64,000 bases of DNA from Korobacter sp963758505 (lineage in GTDB: Bacteria > Acidobacteriota > Terriglobia > Terriglobales > Acidobacteriaceae): contig CAVWVJ010000001.1 in the NCBI GenBank assembly GCA_963758505.1, forward strand, positions 248,001 to 312,000. The letters are read 5' to 3'. Shown here in pieces: positions 1 through 9,289 of the stretch. Position numbers and translations under genes: made by a program. Below the pieces are notes generated by a model. That model had not been told where the DNA came from, searched no databases, and saw nothing but the letters and a program-made list of their open reading frames with translations. The stretch's first letter is position 1. Every line of letters begins with the position of its first letter.

Positions 1-2105
1 GCATGAGCGATCTCGTGGTGCGTGAACGCCTGGCCGATAACGTAGCAGTGGAGTCGTATTCCACGCCGCGCCGGCTCGCGGTCGTGGTGAAATCGCTGCG
101 CGAGGCGCAGCCCGATGTGCGGGAGCAGGTCCTCGGTCCCTCGGTCAAGGTCGCGTATAAAGATGGCGAGCCGACGCCCGCGGCACACGCGTTTGCCAGG
201 AAGGCCGGCGTGGAGCTGAGCGCCATCGAGAAGATCACCACGCAGAAGGGCGAGTACATCGGGGCGACGGTTGCAAGAAAGGGCCGCGCAGCGTCAGAGA
301 TTCTGAGCGAGTTCGTGCCGAAGGAGATCAACGGGATTTACTGGGCGAAAAGCATGTACTGGCGTCCGGGAAAGACCTCGGAGCGCTTCGTACGTCCGGT
401 GCGGTGGATGGTGGCGCTGCTCGATGGTCAGGTGGTTCCGCTCGAGTTCGATGGCGTGCGGGCGGGGAATCGCAGCCGCGGACATCGCATTCTGTCGCAA
501 AATGAAATCACGCTGACGGCGCCAGCCTCCTATCGCGAGGCGCTGGCATCGGCTTCCGTTGTGGTCGATCGCGCGGACCGCGAGCACAAGATTCGTAAGG
601 CGCTGGATGCAGCCACGCGGGCGGTTCCCGGAGCGCGCTGGCGCGAAGATAAAGAGTTGCTGGAGACGGTTGTCAATCTGACCGAGTCGCCTTCGGCAAT
701 TCTCGGCAGCTTCGATCCGGAATTTCTTTCGTTGCCGGAAGAAGTGCTGGTCACGGTGATGCGCGACCACCAGAAATACTTCGCGGTGGAAGACGCGAAC
801 GGCAAATTGGCGCCGCACTTCCTGGCCGTCCTCAATACGAGCAGCGATCCCGATGGGTTGATCCGCCATGGCAACGAGCGGGTGTTACGCGCACGCTTCA
901 ACGACGCGCGCTTCTTCTGGAATACCGACCAGAAGTTCGATTTGAAGCAGCGCTTCGACTGGCTGAAGGCCGTGACCTTCCAAAAAGATTTAGGCAGCTA
1001 CTACGACAAGACTTGCCGCACGCAGAGGCTGGCCAGCTTGATCGGCACAGTCGCTATCCAGAGCGGAATGCCGGTGCGGTGCGGGGTAGTGCATAAAGCT
1101 GCCCTGCTGGCCAAGGCCGATCTCACCACCGAACTTGTGAAAGAGTTTACGGAGCTGCAGGGCGTGGTCGGCGGACTTTACGTGAAGGCGCAGGCCGAGC
1201 GGCTGGAATTAGGCGAAGAGCCGGCATCCGCCATCGGCGACGCCATCTACGACCACTACAAACCTGTGTCCATGGAAGACAGCGTGCCGCGCAGCGCGGA
1301 AGGTGCGGTGCTCGCCATTGCGGACAAAGCCGACACTATTGCCGGTATGTTCGCGCTGGGGCTGATCCCCAGCGGATCGAAGGACCCGTTCGCGCTGCGG
1401 CGGGCGGCAAATGGGATCGTGAAAATCATCGCCGAGCACAAACTGCCACTGAGCCTGGGGACGATGTTCGACGATGCGCGAACCGAGTACAAGGGCAGCG
1501 AGGCGGAGCTCCGTTTTACCGCCAATGCCGAGTATCCGAAGAACATCGCGTCGTTCCTGCGCGAGCGTTTGGATTTCTACCTTCGCGAAGCGAAGGGCTT
1601 CCAGTACGACGTGGTGAATGCGGTGCTGGCTTCCGATGCGGATGACGTGGTGGACGCCGTGGCCCGGGCCGAAGCCGTTACCGCGGTTCGCGGCTCCGAG
1701 GACTTCATCGCTGTCTCGGCGGCTTTCAAGCGGATGAAGAACATCCTGAAGCAGGCGGAAGAGAAGAAGCTGCATCCCGTGCTGAATATGGGAGCGGACG
1801 CGTCGGCCGTCAAGATCCGCATGGGCGAGTATGAAAAGCGGGCGGAGCACCCGGAGGAAGCCGCGCTCATCAGGGCTTATGTAGAAACATCACCGAAATT
1901 CCAGGAGGCCGTGCAATCGGAGAACTACCAGCAGGCCGTTTCGCTGGTGGCGGGACTTCGCCGGCCCGTGGATGCGTTTTTCGACAAGGTGATGGTCATG
2001 GTCGATGACGAACAGAAGAGAATCGCACGGCTGCTTCTGCTGCTCGCCATCGTTTCGCAGTTCGAGATCATCGCGGATTTCAGCGAGATCGTTACGGAGA
2101 AGTAG
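1..2105 (+). CDS. glyS: Glycyl-tRNA synthetase beta subunit (5' end cut by window)
   Basis: Beta subunit of the two-subunit bacterial glycyl-tRNA synthetase; with the alpha subunit (GlyQ) it charges tRNA-Gly in the cytoplasm. The reading frame is open to the left edge. The first in-frame ATG is at 3, but the protein lacks the usual N-terminal stretch (LLEIGTEEIP-type), so about 30-40 residues should lie upstream, probably preceded by glyQ. Counting from that ATG, 700 residues remain. Seen: an early TPRRLAVVV segment, VTVMRDHQKYF near residue 250, and GSKDPFALRRAANGI near 460, all typical of GlyS. The last ~110 residues form the helical anticodon-binding part. The stop is TAG at 2103-2105. Confidence 0.96.
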   Translation, partial: MSDLVVRERLADNVAVESYSTPRRLAVVVKSLREAQPDVREQVLGPSVKVAYKDGEPTPAAHAFARKAGVELSAIEKITTQKGEYIGATVARKGRAASEILSEFVPKEINGIYWAKSMYWRPGKTSERFVRPVRWMVALLDGQVVPLEFDGVRAGNRSRGHRILSQNEITLTAPASYREALASASVVVDRADREHKIRKALDAATRAVPGARWREDKELLETVVNLTESPSAILGSFDPEFLSLPEEVLVTVMRDHQKYFAVEDANGKLAPHFLAVLNTSSDPDGLIRHGNERVLRARFNDARFFWNTDQKFDLKQRFDWLKAVTFQKDLGSYYDKTCRTQRLASLIGTVAIQSGMPVRCGVVHKAALLAKADLTTELVKEFTELQGVVGGLYVKAQAERLELGEEPASAIGDAIYDHYKPVSMEDSVPRSAEGAVLAIADKADTIAGMFALGLIPSGSKDPFALRRAANGIVKIIAEHKLPLSLGTMFDDARTEYKGSEAELRFTANAEYPKNIASFLRERLDFYLREAKGFQYDVVNAVLASDADDVVDAVARAEAVTAVRGSEDFIAVSAAFKRMKNILKQAEEKKLHPVLNMGADASAVKIRMGEYEKRAEHPEEAALIRAYVETSPKFQEAVQSENYQQAVSLVAGLRRPVDAFFDKVMVMVDDEQKRIARLLLLLAIVSQFEIIADFSEIVTEK

Positions 2106-2246
2106 GAACAGAAGATCCCCACGGCGCAAGATCGGCGCCTCTGGATGAAAAAGAGAATGCAATGGCGCGGAAAGAGGATTACCTGACTAGCGCGCTGCAC
2201 GAGACAAAGAAGGGTTTTTCATTATCGCTTTACGAGGATTACTACG

Positions 2247-4991
2247 ATGAGCACTACACTCGAACCAATCGAAGCCAGTTTGGCAACTCCCCAGCAACGA
2301 GCTGCCGTGAAGTACGTTTATTCCTTCGGCGGCGGTAAAGCCGAAGGCAACGGCAAGATGAAAGACGTGCTCGGCGGCAAGGGCGCAGGTCTCGCCGAGA
2401 TGACGAATGTCGGCCTGCCGGTGCCTCCCGGCTTCACGATCCAGACCGAGGCTTGCCGCGAGTACATGAAGACCGGTAAGACCTCCGACGCGGTGCAGAA
2501 GGAAATGCTCGCCGCTCTGAAGCAGCTCGAACAGTTGCGCGGCAAGAAGCTCGGCGCACCCAGCGATCCGCTGCTGGTCAGCGTGCGTTCCGGCGCGAAG
2601 TTCTCCATGCCCGGCATGATGGACACGATCCTGAATCTCGGCCTCAACGACCAGTCGGCAAAGGGCCTGGCCGAGCGCAGCAACAATCCGCGTTTCGCCT
2701 ACGACAGCTATCGCCGCCTCATCCAGATGTTCGGCAACGTGGTGCTCGACATCGAGAAGTCGGAATTCGAAGAGGTTTTCGACGGCAAGAAGAAGCAGCG
2801 CAAGGCGAAGCTGGACACCGACCTGACCGCAAAGGACCTGCAGGAAGTGATCGAGGGCTACAAGAAGGTCGTGAAAAAGCACACCAAGCGCGACTTTCCG
2901 CAGGACCCGATCGAACAGCTCGCCATGGCGCGTGATGCCGTGTTCAGAAGCTGGAACAACGATCGCGCGAAGCACTATCGCCGCATGAACAACATCGACG
3001 ACGCCATCGGCACCGCCGTGAACGTGCAGTCGATGGTCTTCGGCAACCTGGGCGACACCAGCGGCACGGGCGTGGGCTTTACCCGCAATCCGGCCACCGG
3101 CGCGAAAGAGTTCTACGGCGAGTTCCTGATGAACGCGCAGGGCGAAGACGTCGTCGCCGGCATTCGGACACCAGTTCCGATCGTAGGGCTGCAGGAGATC
3201 ATGCCCGAGGTTTACGCCCAGTTGCGCGACATCACGGGCCGCATGGAGCAGCACTATCGCGACATGCAGGACTTCGAGTTCACCATTGAAGACGGGCAGC
3301 TCTTCATGTTGCAGACCCGCAACGGCAAGCGCACCGGGCGCGCCGCGGTGCGCGTGGCGATCCAGATGGTGGAAGAGGGCCTGATCACGAAGGACGATGC
3401 GGTGATGCGCGTGGAAGCGATCCAGTTGAACGACTTCCTCGTACCGTCGCTCGAAGAAAAGGGCGTAAAGGTCGAGGTTCTGTCGAAGGGCCTGCCGGCA
3501 TCCCCAGGCGCCGCGGTTGGCCAGATCGTATTTACCGCCGATGAAGCGGTTGCCGTGGTCCACAAGGACAAGAATGCGAAGGTCATCCTGGTTCGCGCCG
3601 AGACCACGCCGGAAGATATTCATGGCATGGAAGTGGCTGCGGGCATTCTGACCTCGCGTGGCGGCATGACCAGCCACGCTGCGGTCGTCACGCGCGGCAT
3701 GGGCAAGTGTTGCGTTGCCGGAGCGGGCGAAATCGACGTGGACGAGAAGAAGCGCGAAATGCGGGTGAAGGGCAAAGTGCTGAAGGCCGGCGACTGGATT
3801 TCGCTCGACGGCACCAGCGGCCGGGTGATTCTCGGCAAGCTGAACACCAACCCCGCGCGCACCGACGATCCCGAGCTGATGAAGTTCATGAGCTGGGCCG
3901 AGCCGCATCGCAAGATGGGGGTCCGCGCCAACGCCGACATTCCACGCGACGCGAAGCAGGCCGCTGCGTTCGGAGCCGAAGGCATCGGGCTCTGTCGCAC
4001 CGAACACATGTTCTTTGCCGAAGACCGCATTGAGCACATGCGCGCCATGATTCTCGCCGATAACGAGAAGGACCGCCGCGCCGCGCTGAAGAAGCTGTTG
4101 CCGATGCAGCGTTCCGACTTTGCCGGCTTGTTCAAGGAGCTCGACGGCTTCCCGATCACCATTCGCACTATCGATCCTCCGCTGCACGAGTTCCTGCCCA
4201 AGCGCGAAGACCTGATGGTCGAGATCGCCAAGCTCGAGATCACCAAGCCGAAGTCGCCGAAGCTGAAGGAGCTGCACAAGCTGCTCAATCGCGTGGAACA
4301 GCTCCACGAGATCAATCCGATGCTCGGCCACCGTGGCTGCCGCCTGGGGATCACCTACCCGGAGATCACCGAGATGCAGGCACGCGCCATCTTCGAGGCG
4401 GCCGTGCAGGTCGCGCAGAAGGGCATCAAGGTGAAGCCCGAGGTCATGATTCCGCTCACCACCGGTCTGAAAGAAATGAAGAACCAGGCCGATATCGTTC
4501 GCCGCGTCGCCGAAGAGGTCTTCAAGGAAAAAGGCAAGCGCGTCGAATACATGGTGGGCACCATGATCGAGTTGCCGCGCGCCGCGCTGATGGCCGATGA
4601 GATCGCCAAGGAAGCTGAGTTCTTCAGCTTCGGAACCAACGACCTCACCCAGACCACCTTCGGTTTCTCGCGTGACGACGTGAACAAGATCCTGCCGACC
4701 TACTTCGAATTGGGCATCCTCAAGCAGGATCCGTTCGCGCAGCTCGACCAGGAAGGCGTGGGACAGCTGATCAAGATGGCTTGCGAAAAGGGCCGCAGCA
4801 CCCGGCCGAACATCAAGCTGGGCATCTGCGGAGAGCACGGCGGCGATCCTTCGTCGGTCGAGTTCTGCGCCCGCGTCGGACTGAACTATGTCTCCTGCAG
4901 CCCATTCCGCGTGCTGATTGCGCGGCTCGCGGCAGCGCAGGCGGGCCTGGCCGAGAAGACCGGCAACGCCGAGGCGGGACGCAGCAAGTAG
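2247..4991 (+). CDS. ppdK: Pyruvate, phosphate dikinase
   Basis: Interconverts pyruvate + ATP + Pi and phosphoenolpyruvate + AMP + PPi, linking glycolysis and gluconeogenesis in the cytoplasm. The 914-residue length fits the family (about 870-900) with a short N-terminal addition. An N-terminal ATP-grasp domain is followed by a swivelling phosphohistidine domain with GGMTSHAAVV (His477 is the phosphoryl carrier) and a C-terminal TIM barrel with the catalytic Cys861 in GICGEHGGDP. The ATG at 2247 has a GAGG at 2234-2237. The gene follows glyS by 141 nt and ends in a strong intrinsic terminator, so it is probably the last gene of its transcript. A very long antisense ORF (2187-4838) is a codon-bias shadow. 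Confidence 0.97.
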   Translation: MSTTLEPIEASLATPQQRAAVKYVYSFGGGKAEGNGKMKDVLGGKGAGLAEMTNVGLPVPPGFTIQTEACREYMKTGKTSDAVQKEMLAALKQLEQLRGKKLGAPSDPLLVSVRSGAKFSMPGMMDTILNLGLNDQSAKGLAERSNNPRFAYDSYRRLIQMFGNVVLDIEKSEFEEVFDGKKKQRKAKLDTDLTAKDLQEVIEGYKKVVKKHTKRDFPQDPIEQLAMARDAVFRSWNNDRAKHYRRMNNIDDAIGTAVNVQSMVFGNLGDTSGTGVGFTRNPATGAKEFYGEFLMNAQGEDVVAGIRTPVPIVGLQEIMPEVYAQLRDITGRMEQHYRDMQDFEFTIEDGQLFMLQTRNGKRTGRAAVRVAIQMVEEGLITKDDAVMRVEAIQLNDFLVPSLEEKGVKVEVLSKGLPASPGAAVGQIVFTADEAVAVVHKDKNAKVILVRAETTPEDIHGMEVAAGILTSRGGMTSHAAVVTRGMGKCCVAGAGEIDVDEKKREMRVKGKVLKAGDWISLDGTSGRVILGKLNTNPARTDDPELMKFMSWAEPHRKMGVRANADIPRDAKQAAAFGAEGIGLCRTEHMFFAEDRIEHMRAMILADNEKDRRAALKKLLPMQRSDFAGLFKELDGFPITIRTIDPPLHEFLPKREDLMVEIAKLEITKPKSPKLKELHKLLNRVEQLHEINPMLGHRGCRLGITYPEITEMQARAIFEAAVQVAQKGIKVKPEVMIPLTTGLKEMKNQADIVRRVAEEVFKEKGKRVEYMVGTMIELPRAALMADEIAKEAEFFSFGTNDLTQTTFGFSRDDVNKILPTYFELGILKQDPFAQLDQEGVGQLIKMACEKGRSTRPNIKLGICGEHGGDPSSVEFCARVGLNYVSCSPFRVLIARLAAAQAGLAEKTGNAEAGRSK

Positions 4992-5014
4992 TTTAGAAAC
5001 TTCGTAACACCACT

Positions 5015-5046
5015 AAAGAGCACGGTTAACCACCGTGCTCTTTTTT
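5015..5046 (+). terminator. Intrinsic terminator after ppdK
   Basis: Perfect 9-bp stem GAGCACGGT / ACCGTGCTC (5018-5026 with 5032-5040), loop TAACC, extended by three A-T pairs and followed by six T. Lies 23 nt after the ppdK stop. Confidence 0.93.
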
Positions 5047-5214
5047 ACATGGTTGTGAGTTGCTGCTGTTATTTTTCTTCGACTTGCGGGTCCATTACGA
5101 AAGTTGTGTCTGTACACTCTGTCTTCCGTTAGTTGTCGATCTGAGTTCCTGCTTCTAGTCTCGCAACACCCTCCAGAGTAGCTAGACAAATTTCGATTGC
5201 AGAGAGCAGTTTCG

Positions 5215-5931
5215 ATGAAACGTTCACTTGCAGCTTTCGCGCTTCTGGCTGGTTCACTTACCAGCCTCTCTTCGGCGCAAACCCAGAAAGTTTTCTCGCA
5301 CATCGAGCAAAAGACGGGCTGGGCCTCCTGCGACGTCTGTTCGGGCGCAGGTGGCAACGGCAGCAGCACCGTTCATTGGCAGGCACAGTTTCAAGCGACG
5401 CCGTCGTTGAGTGGCGCATCGTCGCAGTTCTACTATGGCGGGCCGACTCCTTACAGCTCCGCGCTGTGGTGGGAGCAACTCGGTGCGCTTCCGACGGCAA
5501 GCCATTTCACCTACGATCTCCAGTTTTATGTCGCCGCCATTACGGCGCCGCAAGCAGTGGAATTCGATGTCAACCAGTCGCTGAACGGCAAGAAGTATGT
5601 CTTCGGCACGGAGTGTGACCTGCGCGGCACCTACAAAGGCTATTGGCGGGTGTACGACGCGAAATTGCATTGGCAGAATACCGGCGTGGCTTGTGCCGGG
5701 ATCACCGCTGCCAAATGGCATCATCTGACGTGGGAGCTGGAACGCACCACCGACGGGCACACGCATTTCATCGCGGTGACCGTGGATGGAGTGCGGCGCG
5801 TCGTGAACCGCTACTACACGCCAGAGACTTCGAGCGCCAAGGAACTCAACGTCGCCGTGCAGACCGACGGCAATATGTATGGCACGGCCTATTCCTTGTG
5901 GGTGGACGATATTACTCTCACCGCCTGGTAA
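5215..5931 (+). CDS. Secreted protein of unknown function
   Basis: A 238-residue protein with a clear signal peptide: MKRS, then a hydrophobic run to about residue 20, with likely cleavage after SSA. I chose the ATG at 5215 over the in-frame TTG at 5197 because the signal peptide starts there and a purine-rich GAGAG lies upstream. The mature part is rich in Trp, Tyr, Thr and Ser, with several Cys (a C-x2-C near residue 40), and resembles a beta-sandwich. I see no catalytic motif and do not recognise the family. Single gene between two terminators, so it is its own transcription unit. Confidence 0.72.
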   Translation: MKRSLAAFALLAGSLTSLSSAQTQKVFSHIEQKTGWASCDVCSGAGGNGSSTVHWQAQFQATPSLSGASSQFYYGGPTPYSSALWWEQLGALPTASHFTYDLQFYVAAITAPQAVEFDVNQSLNGKKYVFGTECDLRGTYKGYWRVYDAKLHWQNTGVACAGITAAKWHHLTWELERTTDGHTHFIAVTVDGVRRVVNRYYTPETSSAKELNVAVQTDGNMYGTAYSLWVDDITLTAW

Positions 5932-5953
5932 ACCCTGGTACGCTTCCTCTTCG

Positions 5954-5984
5954 AGCCCGGCAGAACTTGCCGGGCTTTTTCTTT
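5954..5984 (+). terminator. Intrinsic terminator
   Basis: Stem AGCCCGGCA / TGCCGGGCT (5954-5962 with 5968-5976), loop GAACT, then TTTTTCTTT. Ends the transcript of the secreted protein gene. Confidence 0.92.
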
Positions 5985-6026
5985 GCAGCGGGTTCCATTA
6001 CATTGGATTGAATTCCTGGAGGATTC

Positions 6027-8057
6027 GTGTCGCAAGCTACGCGGGAACCTCGCCGCGCCCTGGTTATCCTTGGAGTTGTCGCACTCCTGGCGGTATTGCT
6101 TCTTCAGCTTGCTTTCACCGCCAATGCAAATTCCATTACGTGGGACGAAGACGACCACATCTTCGCCGGATACATGATGTGGAAGACCGGAGACTACGGT
6201 CTGAACCCAGAGCATCCGCCGCTGGTGAAACTGGTTGCCGTCCTGCCGATCCTGAACCTTCCACTGGCTGTGCCGCAGCTGCAGGGGCGGTCGTTCAAGA
6301 TCGAAGCCTATCTTGACGGCAAAGATCTCCTTTTCAAAAACAACGCGAACCAGATACTGCTGCGGGTTCGACTGGCGGCGGCATTCTTCACCGTGTTGCT
6401 CGCATTGCTCGTATTCCTGGCGGCCGCCGAGATGTTTGGAATTCCCGCGGGATTCATCGCCCTGGCGCTGCTTGTGTTCGACCCCAATTTGCTGGCGCAC
6501 GGCGCGCTGGTGACCACCGACATCGGTATCACCTGCTTCATGTTCGCGACCGTGTATGCGTTCTATCGCTATACCAAGCGGCCATCGTGGGGCCGACTGC
6601 TCGTAACCGGACTGGCGCTCGGATGCGCGTTGGGCGCGAAACATACGGGAATCCTGATTTTCCCCATGCTGCTCTTGCTTGCGGGCGTCGAGTTGCTCTT
6701 TGGGCCGCGCGAGGCGGAGGCTACGGGTTCGCACGAGACGCGGGCGCAACAGGCGCGCAGGCTCGGCGTGGCCCTGGTGGTCATATTCGCGCTCGGGTTG
6801 GCAATCCTGTGGTCGTTCTACGGATTCCGCTACGCCGCCCGGCCGCATGGGCTGCAGATGAAGCCATCGCTTGCGGAGACCGTTGCGCAAATCTCACGGC
6901 CGCATGACGCGTGGATGGTCCGCACGGCGGCGCACTACCACCTGTTGCCCGAGTCGTACCTCATGGGCCTGGCGGACGTGCGCAATATGTCGGATTTCTA
7001 TCAGAGTTACGTGCTCGGGAAAATCTACCTGCATGGACAGTGGTTCTACTTCCCGCTTGCGTTTCTCATCAAATCGACGAGCGCGTTTCTCCTGCTGTTC
7101 GCGATCGCCATCTTCGTTGTCGCCACGCGCCGCTTGCCACGGTGGCGCGAGATTCTCTTTCTCACCGTGCCTGCGTTCTTCCATTTGTATGTCGCCATGG
7201 TTTCGCGGATGAACATCGGGGTTCGGCATATTTTGCCGTTGTACGCATTTTTCGCGGTGCTCATCGGCGGCGCCATGTGGGCGCTCATACAGCGTCATCG
7301 CGCTTGGATCTACGTCGTGGGCATCCTGCTCGCGTACCAGGCCGTCACGGCCATTCGCATGTATCCCGCGTACATGGCCTATGCCAATGAGTTCTGGGGC
7401 GGGCCGACGCAGACGTGGAAACTTCTCAGCGATTCCAATGTCGATTGGGCGCAACAGCTCAAGGCCACCAAGCGTTACCTCGACGAGAACCATATCCAGG
7501 ACTGCTGGATCATTTATTTCGCGCAGCCGGTGGTCGATCTCAACTACTACGGCATACCTTGCCGCATCCTGCCGACCATGGACTCCGTCTGGACCAACGA
7601 GGAGATCGATACGCCCTCGGAGATCGACGGGACGCTGCTGTTCAGCGCGGGTGACCTTTCCGGCTTCGAGTTCGGTCCCGGAAAGCTGAACCCCTACGAA
7701 CAGTTCAAGACGATGCGTCCGGTCGCATCGATCGATTATGGGATCTACGTCTTCCAGGGACATTTTAAGATCCCCGGGGCTGCTGCCCTGAGCCACACCC
7801 AGCGCGCTAACAATCTCCTCGCGGCAGGGAAACCGGAGGACGCATTGCGCGAAGCGCAGCTGGCAAGCGGGCTGGCGCCCGACTCCGCACAAGCGCACCT
7901 GGCACTCGGAAATTCGCTGACGGCGATGAACCGGAAAGACGAGGCACACGCTGCTTACACGCAGGCGCTGCAACTTGCGCAAACCATCGAGCCTGAGTTT
8001 CAGCAGTCAACCGCAAAGGCTGCAAAAGAAAAGCTCGGAGACAGTTCAACGAACTGA
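6027..8057 (+). CDS. GT39-like (GT-C fold) membrane glycosyltransferase with C-terminal TPRs
   Basis: A 676-residue integral membrane protein. It starts at GTG 6027, four bases after a GGAGG (6018-6022). A first membrane helix (residues ~11-32) is followed by the loop motif W39-D-E-x-x-H44, the acidic catalytic signature of the PMT/ArnT class (GT39, GT-C fold). These enzymes use a polyprenyl-phosphate sugar on the outer face of the membrane. About ten hydrophobic segments follow, then a soluble C-terminal half ending in two or more TPR units (about residues 590-665; ANNLLAAGKPEDAL, LALGNSLTAMNRKDEA). Substrate unknown. A second TPR-bearing GT-C protein is at 25351-27054. It converges on 8065-8637 with only 7 nt between and no terminator. 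Confidence 0.85.
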   Translation: MSQATREPRRALVILGVVALLAVLLLQLAFTANANSITWDEDDHIFAGYMMWKTGDYGLNPEHPPLVKLVAVLPILNLPLAVPQLQGRSFKIEAYLDGKDLLFKNNANQILLRVRLAAAFFTVLLALLVFLAAAEMFGIPAGFIALALLVFDPNLLAHGALVTTDIGITCFMFATVYAFYRYTKRPSWGRLLVTGLALGCALGAKHTGILIFPMLLLLAGVELLFGPREAEATGSHETRAQQARRLGVALVVIFALGLAILWSFYGFRYAARPHGLQMKPSLAETVAQISRPHDAWMVRTAAHYHLLPESYLMGLADVRNMSDFYQSYVLGKIYLHGQWFYFPLAFLIKSTSAFLLLFAIAIFVVATRRLPRWREILFLTVPAFFHLYVAMVSRMNIGVRHILPLYAFFAVLIGGAMWALIQRHRAWIYVVGILLAYQAVTAIRMYPAYMAYANEFWGGPTQTWKLLSDSNVDWAQQLKATKRYLDENHIQDCWIIYFAQPVVDLNYYGIPCRILPTMDSVWTNEEIDTPSEIDGTLLFSAGDLSGFEFGPGKLNPYEQFKTMRPVASIDYGIYVFQGHFKIPGAAALSHTQRANNLLAAGKPEDALREAQLASGLAPDSAQAHLALGNSLTAMNRKDEAHAAYTQALQLAQTIEPEFQQSTAKAAKEKLGDSSTN

Positions 8058-8064
8058 AATAGGC

Positions 8065-8637
8065 TCAGCGGGGCACGGCTTCAGCAGTGAAGAAGTGCGC
8101 GGCTGCTTCGACGGCGCTGCGGTCGTTCAATACATCGCCGGGCTTCGAGCCGTTGCCGATGAGTTCTCCACCCCACGCCATGCCCATGTAGTCGCCGCTG
8201 CGGTGTAGCGTCTGGAGCAAGAGTTCGGCGCCGTTCGGATCGTCATCGGCGAGCACGCAGACCGCCCACAGCTTCTTGCCCGCCATGCGCTTCTTGAAAT
8301 CCACTCCCGGAACACGCAACCATGCGCTCCAGTGATCCAGGTAGAGCTTGGCACTGGCGGGAAGGCTGTACCAGTACAGCGGCGTGACGAAGACGATGTC
8401 GGTGGCTGCCAGCGTGGCGTCGAGCAGGTGGCGTTCGTTGCCCTCCGGCTGCGGCCATGGATTGTTGCGCTCGCCGTGGTGGCGAATGTCTTCGAAGCGC
8501 GGCAACGGCACTTCGTCAAAGTGAATCCACTGCTGCTCCACCGTCTCGGGCAGGGCAGATGCCGCGATCCGCGCGAGGGTCTCGGTATTCCCCTCGCGGC
8601 GGGCACTGGCAACCAGGAACAGGAAACGGCGATTCAT
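8065..8637 (-). CDS. NAD(P)H-dependent flavin oxidoreductase (flavodoxin fold)
   Basis: A 190-residue protein of the NADPH-dependent FMN reductase / flavodoxin-like fold family. Seen: an N-terminal strand MNRRFLFLVASAR followed by REGNTE (phosphate-binding loop of FMN) and TPLYWYSLPASAKLYLDHW (second FMN loop) near residues 75-95, typical of WrbA/KefF-like enzymes. The start is the ATG at 8637, not the longer in-frame start at 8697. Its ATGA overlaps the TGA of the upstream gene (stop 8634-8636), suggesting translational coupling. It is the last gene of the minus-strand run that begins with the carbonic-anhydrase-like gene. Electron acceptor unknown. Confidence 0.85.
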   Translation of the reverse strand: MNRRFLFLVASARREGNTETLARIAASALPETVEQQWIHFDEVPLPRFEDIRHHGERNNPWPQPEGNERHLLDATLAATDIVFVTPLYWYSLPASAKLYLDHWSAWLRVPGVDFKKRMAGKKLWAVCVLADDDPNGAELLLQTLHRSGDYMGMAWGGELIGNGSKPGDVLNDRSAVEAAAHFFTAEAVPR

Positions 8638-9230
8638 TGCGTGGTCTGCAGGCGCGCGACGAGCTTCTGCGCCAGGTTTTCTTCCGATTCCGACCACAAC
8701 AGGCGGCCGCTGAGAGCAGTGTTCTGCTCCAGCTTTTGCGTAAAGTCAATCAGTTTCGCAACATTGAACTTCACGCGTTCGGCCATAAAGGGCGTGAGGT
8801 CGAGTTCGTCGTGGAGGAACGGGGTATCGAGGCCGAAGTCGATCTCCAGATGACCGCGATCGGTGTAGACACCCTCTTCGAACTGCTTGCCATGCACGAT
8901 GAAGCGGACCGCGATGGGTCGCTGGATCCAGGGCAGGGAAAGATCTTCCTGCGGCGCCCAGAGGTCCCAGAATGCCTCGAAGACAAAGGCGAAATCTTCG
9001 TGCAGGAACTCGGTCATCAGGTCGACGGCTTCTTCGGGCGAAATGCCCTGGTTGAAGCGCCGTTCGAGAACGGTAGGCTCGCTCCACGCAATCGGGTGAA
9101 CGGAAATGTAGGTGATCCCCGGGCGAACGGGAGAGAACGGAAACTCGCGCATCACGGCCGCGCTGCGCGTCAGCATCTCCGCGTCGTCGAAGCTGGGGAA
9201 CCAGAGGCTCAGATAAAGTGGGTCAGCCAT
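8634..9230 (-). CDS. Conserved hypothetical protein
   Basis: A 198-residue soluble protein, acidic and rich in Phe, Trp and Glu. There is no signal peptide or membrane helix, and I recognise no domain. The N-terminus (MADPLYLSLWFPSF) and a segment pairing an FVFEAFW stretch with WAPQEDLS look like a compact globular fold. It sits 59 nt after aspS and overlaps the oxidoreductase gene by 4 nt (ATGA), so the two are likely co-translated. The ATG at 9230 is the only plausible start. Confidence 0.7.
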   Translation of the reverse strand: MADPLYLSLWFPSFDDAEMLTRSAAVMREFPFSPVRPGITYISVHPIAWSEPTVLERRFNQGISPEEAVDLMTEFLHEDFAFVFEAFWDLWAPQEDLSLPWIQRPIAVRFIVHGKQFEEGVYTDRGHLEIDFGLDTPFLHDELDLTPFMAERVKFNVAKLIDFTQKLEQNTALSGRLLWSESEENLAQKLVARLQTTQ

Positions 9231-9289
9231 TACTTTTCTAGATGAGGAAAGGCGCCAGAAGGATTCGGCAGCTCCGGACGCCGTGCTTT

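Noticed and set aside
2187..4838. 883-codon ORF antisense to ppdK
   Set aside because: Exact shadow of a well-supported gene in GC-rich DNA; His/Leu/Asp/Val-rich composition without domain, start signal or neighbours.
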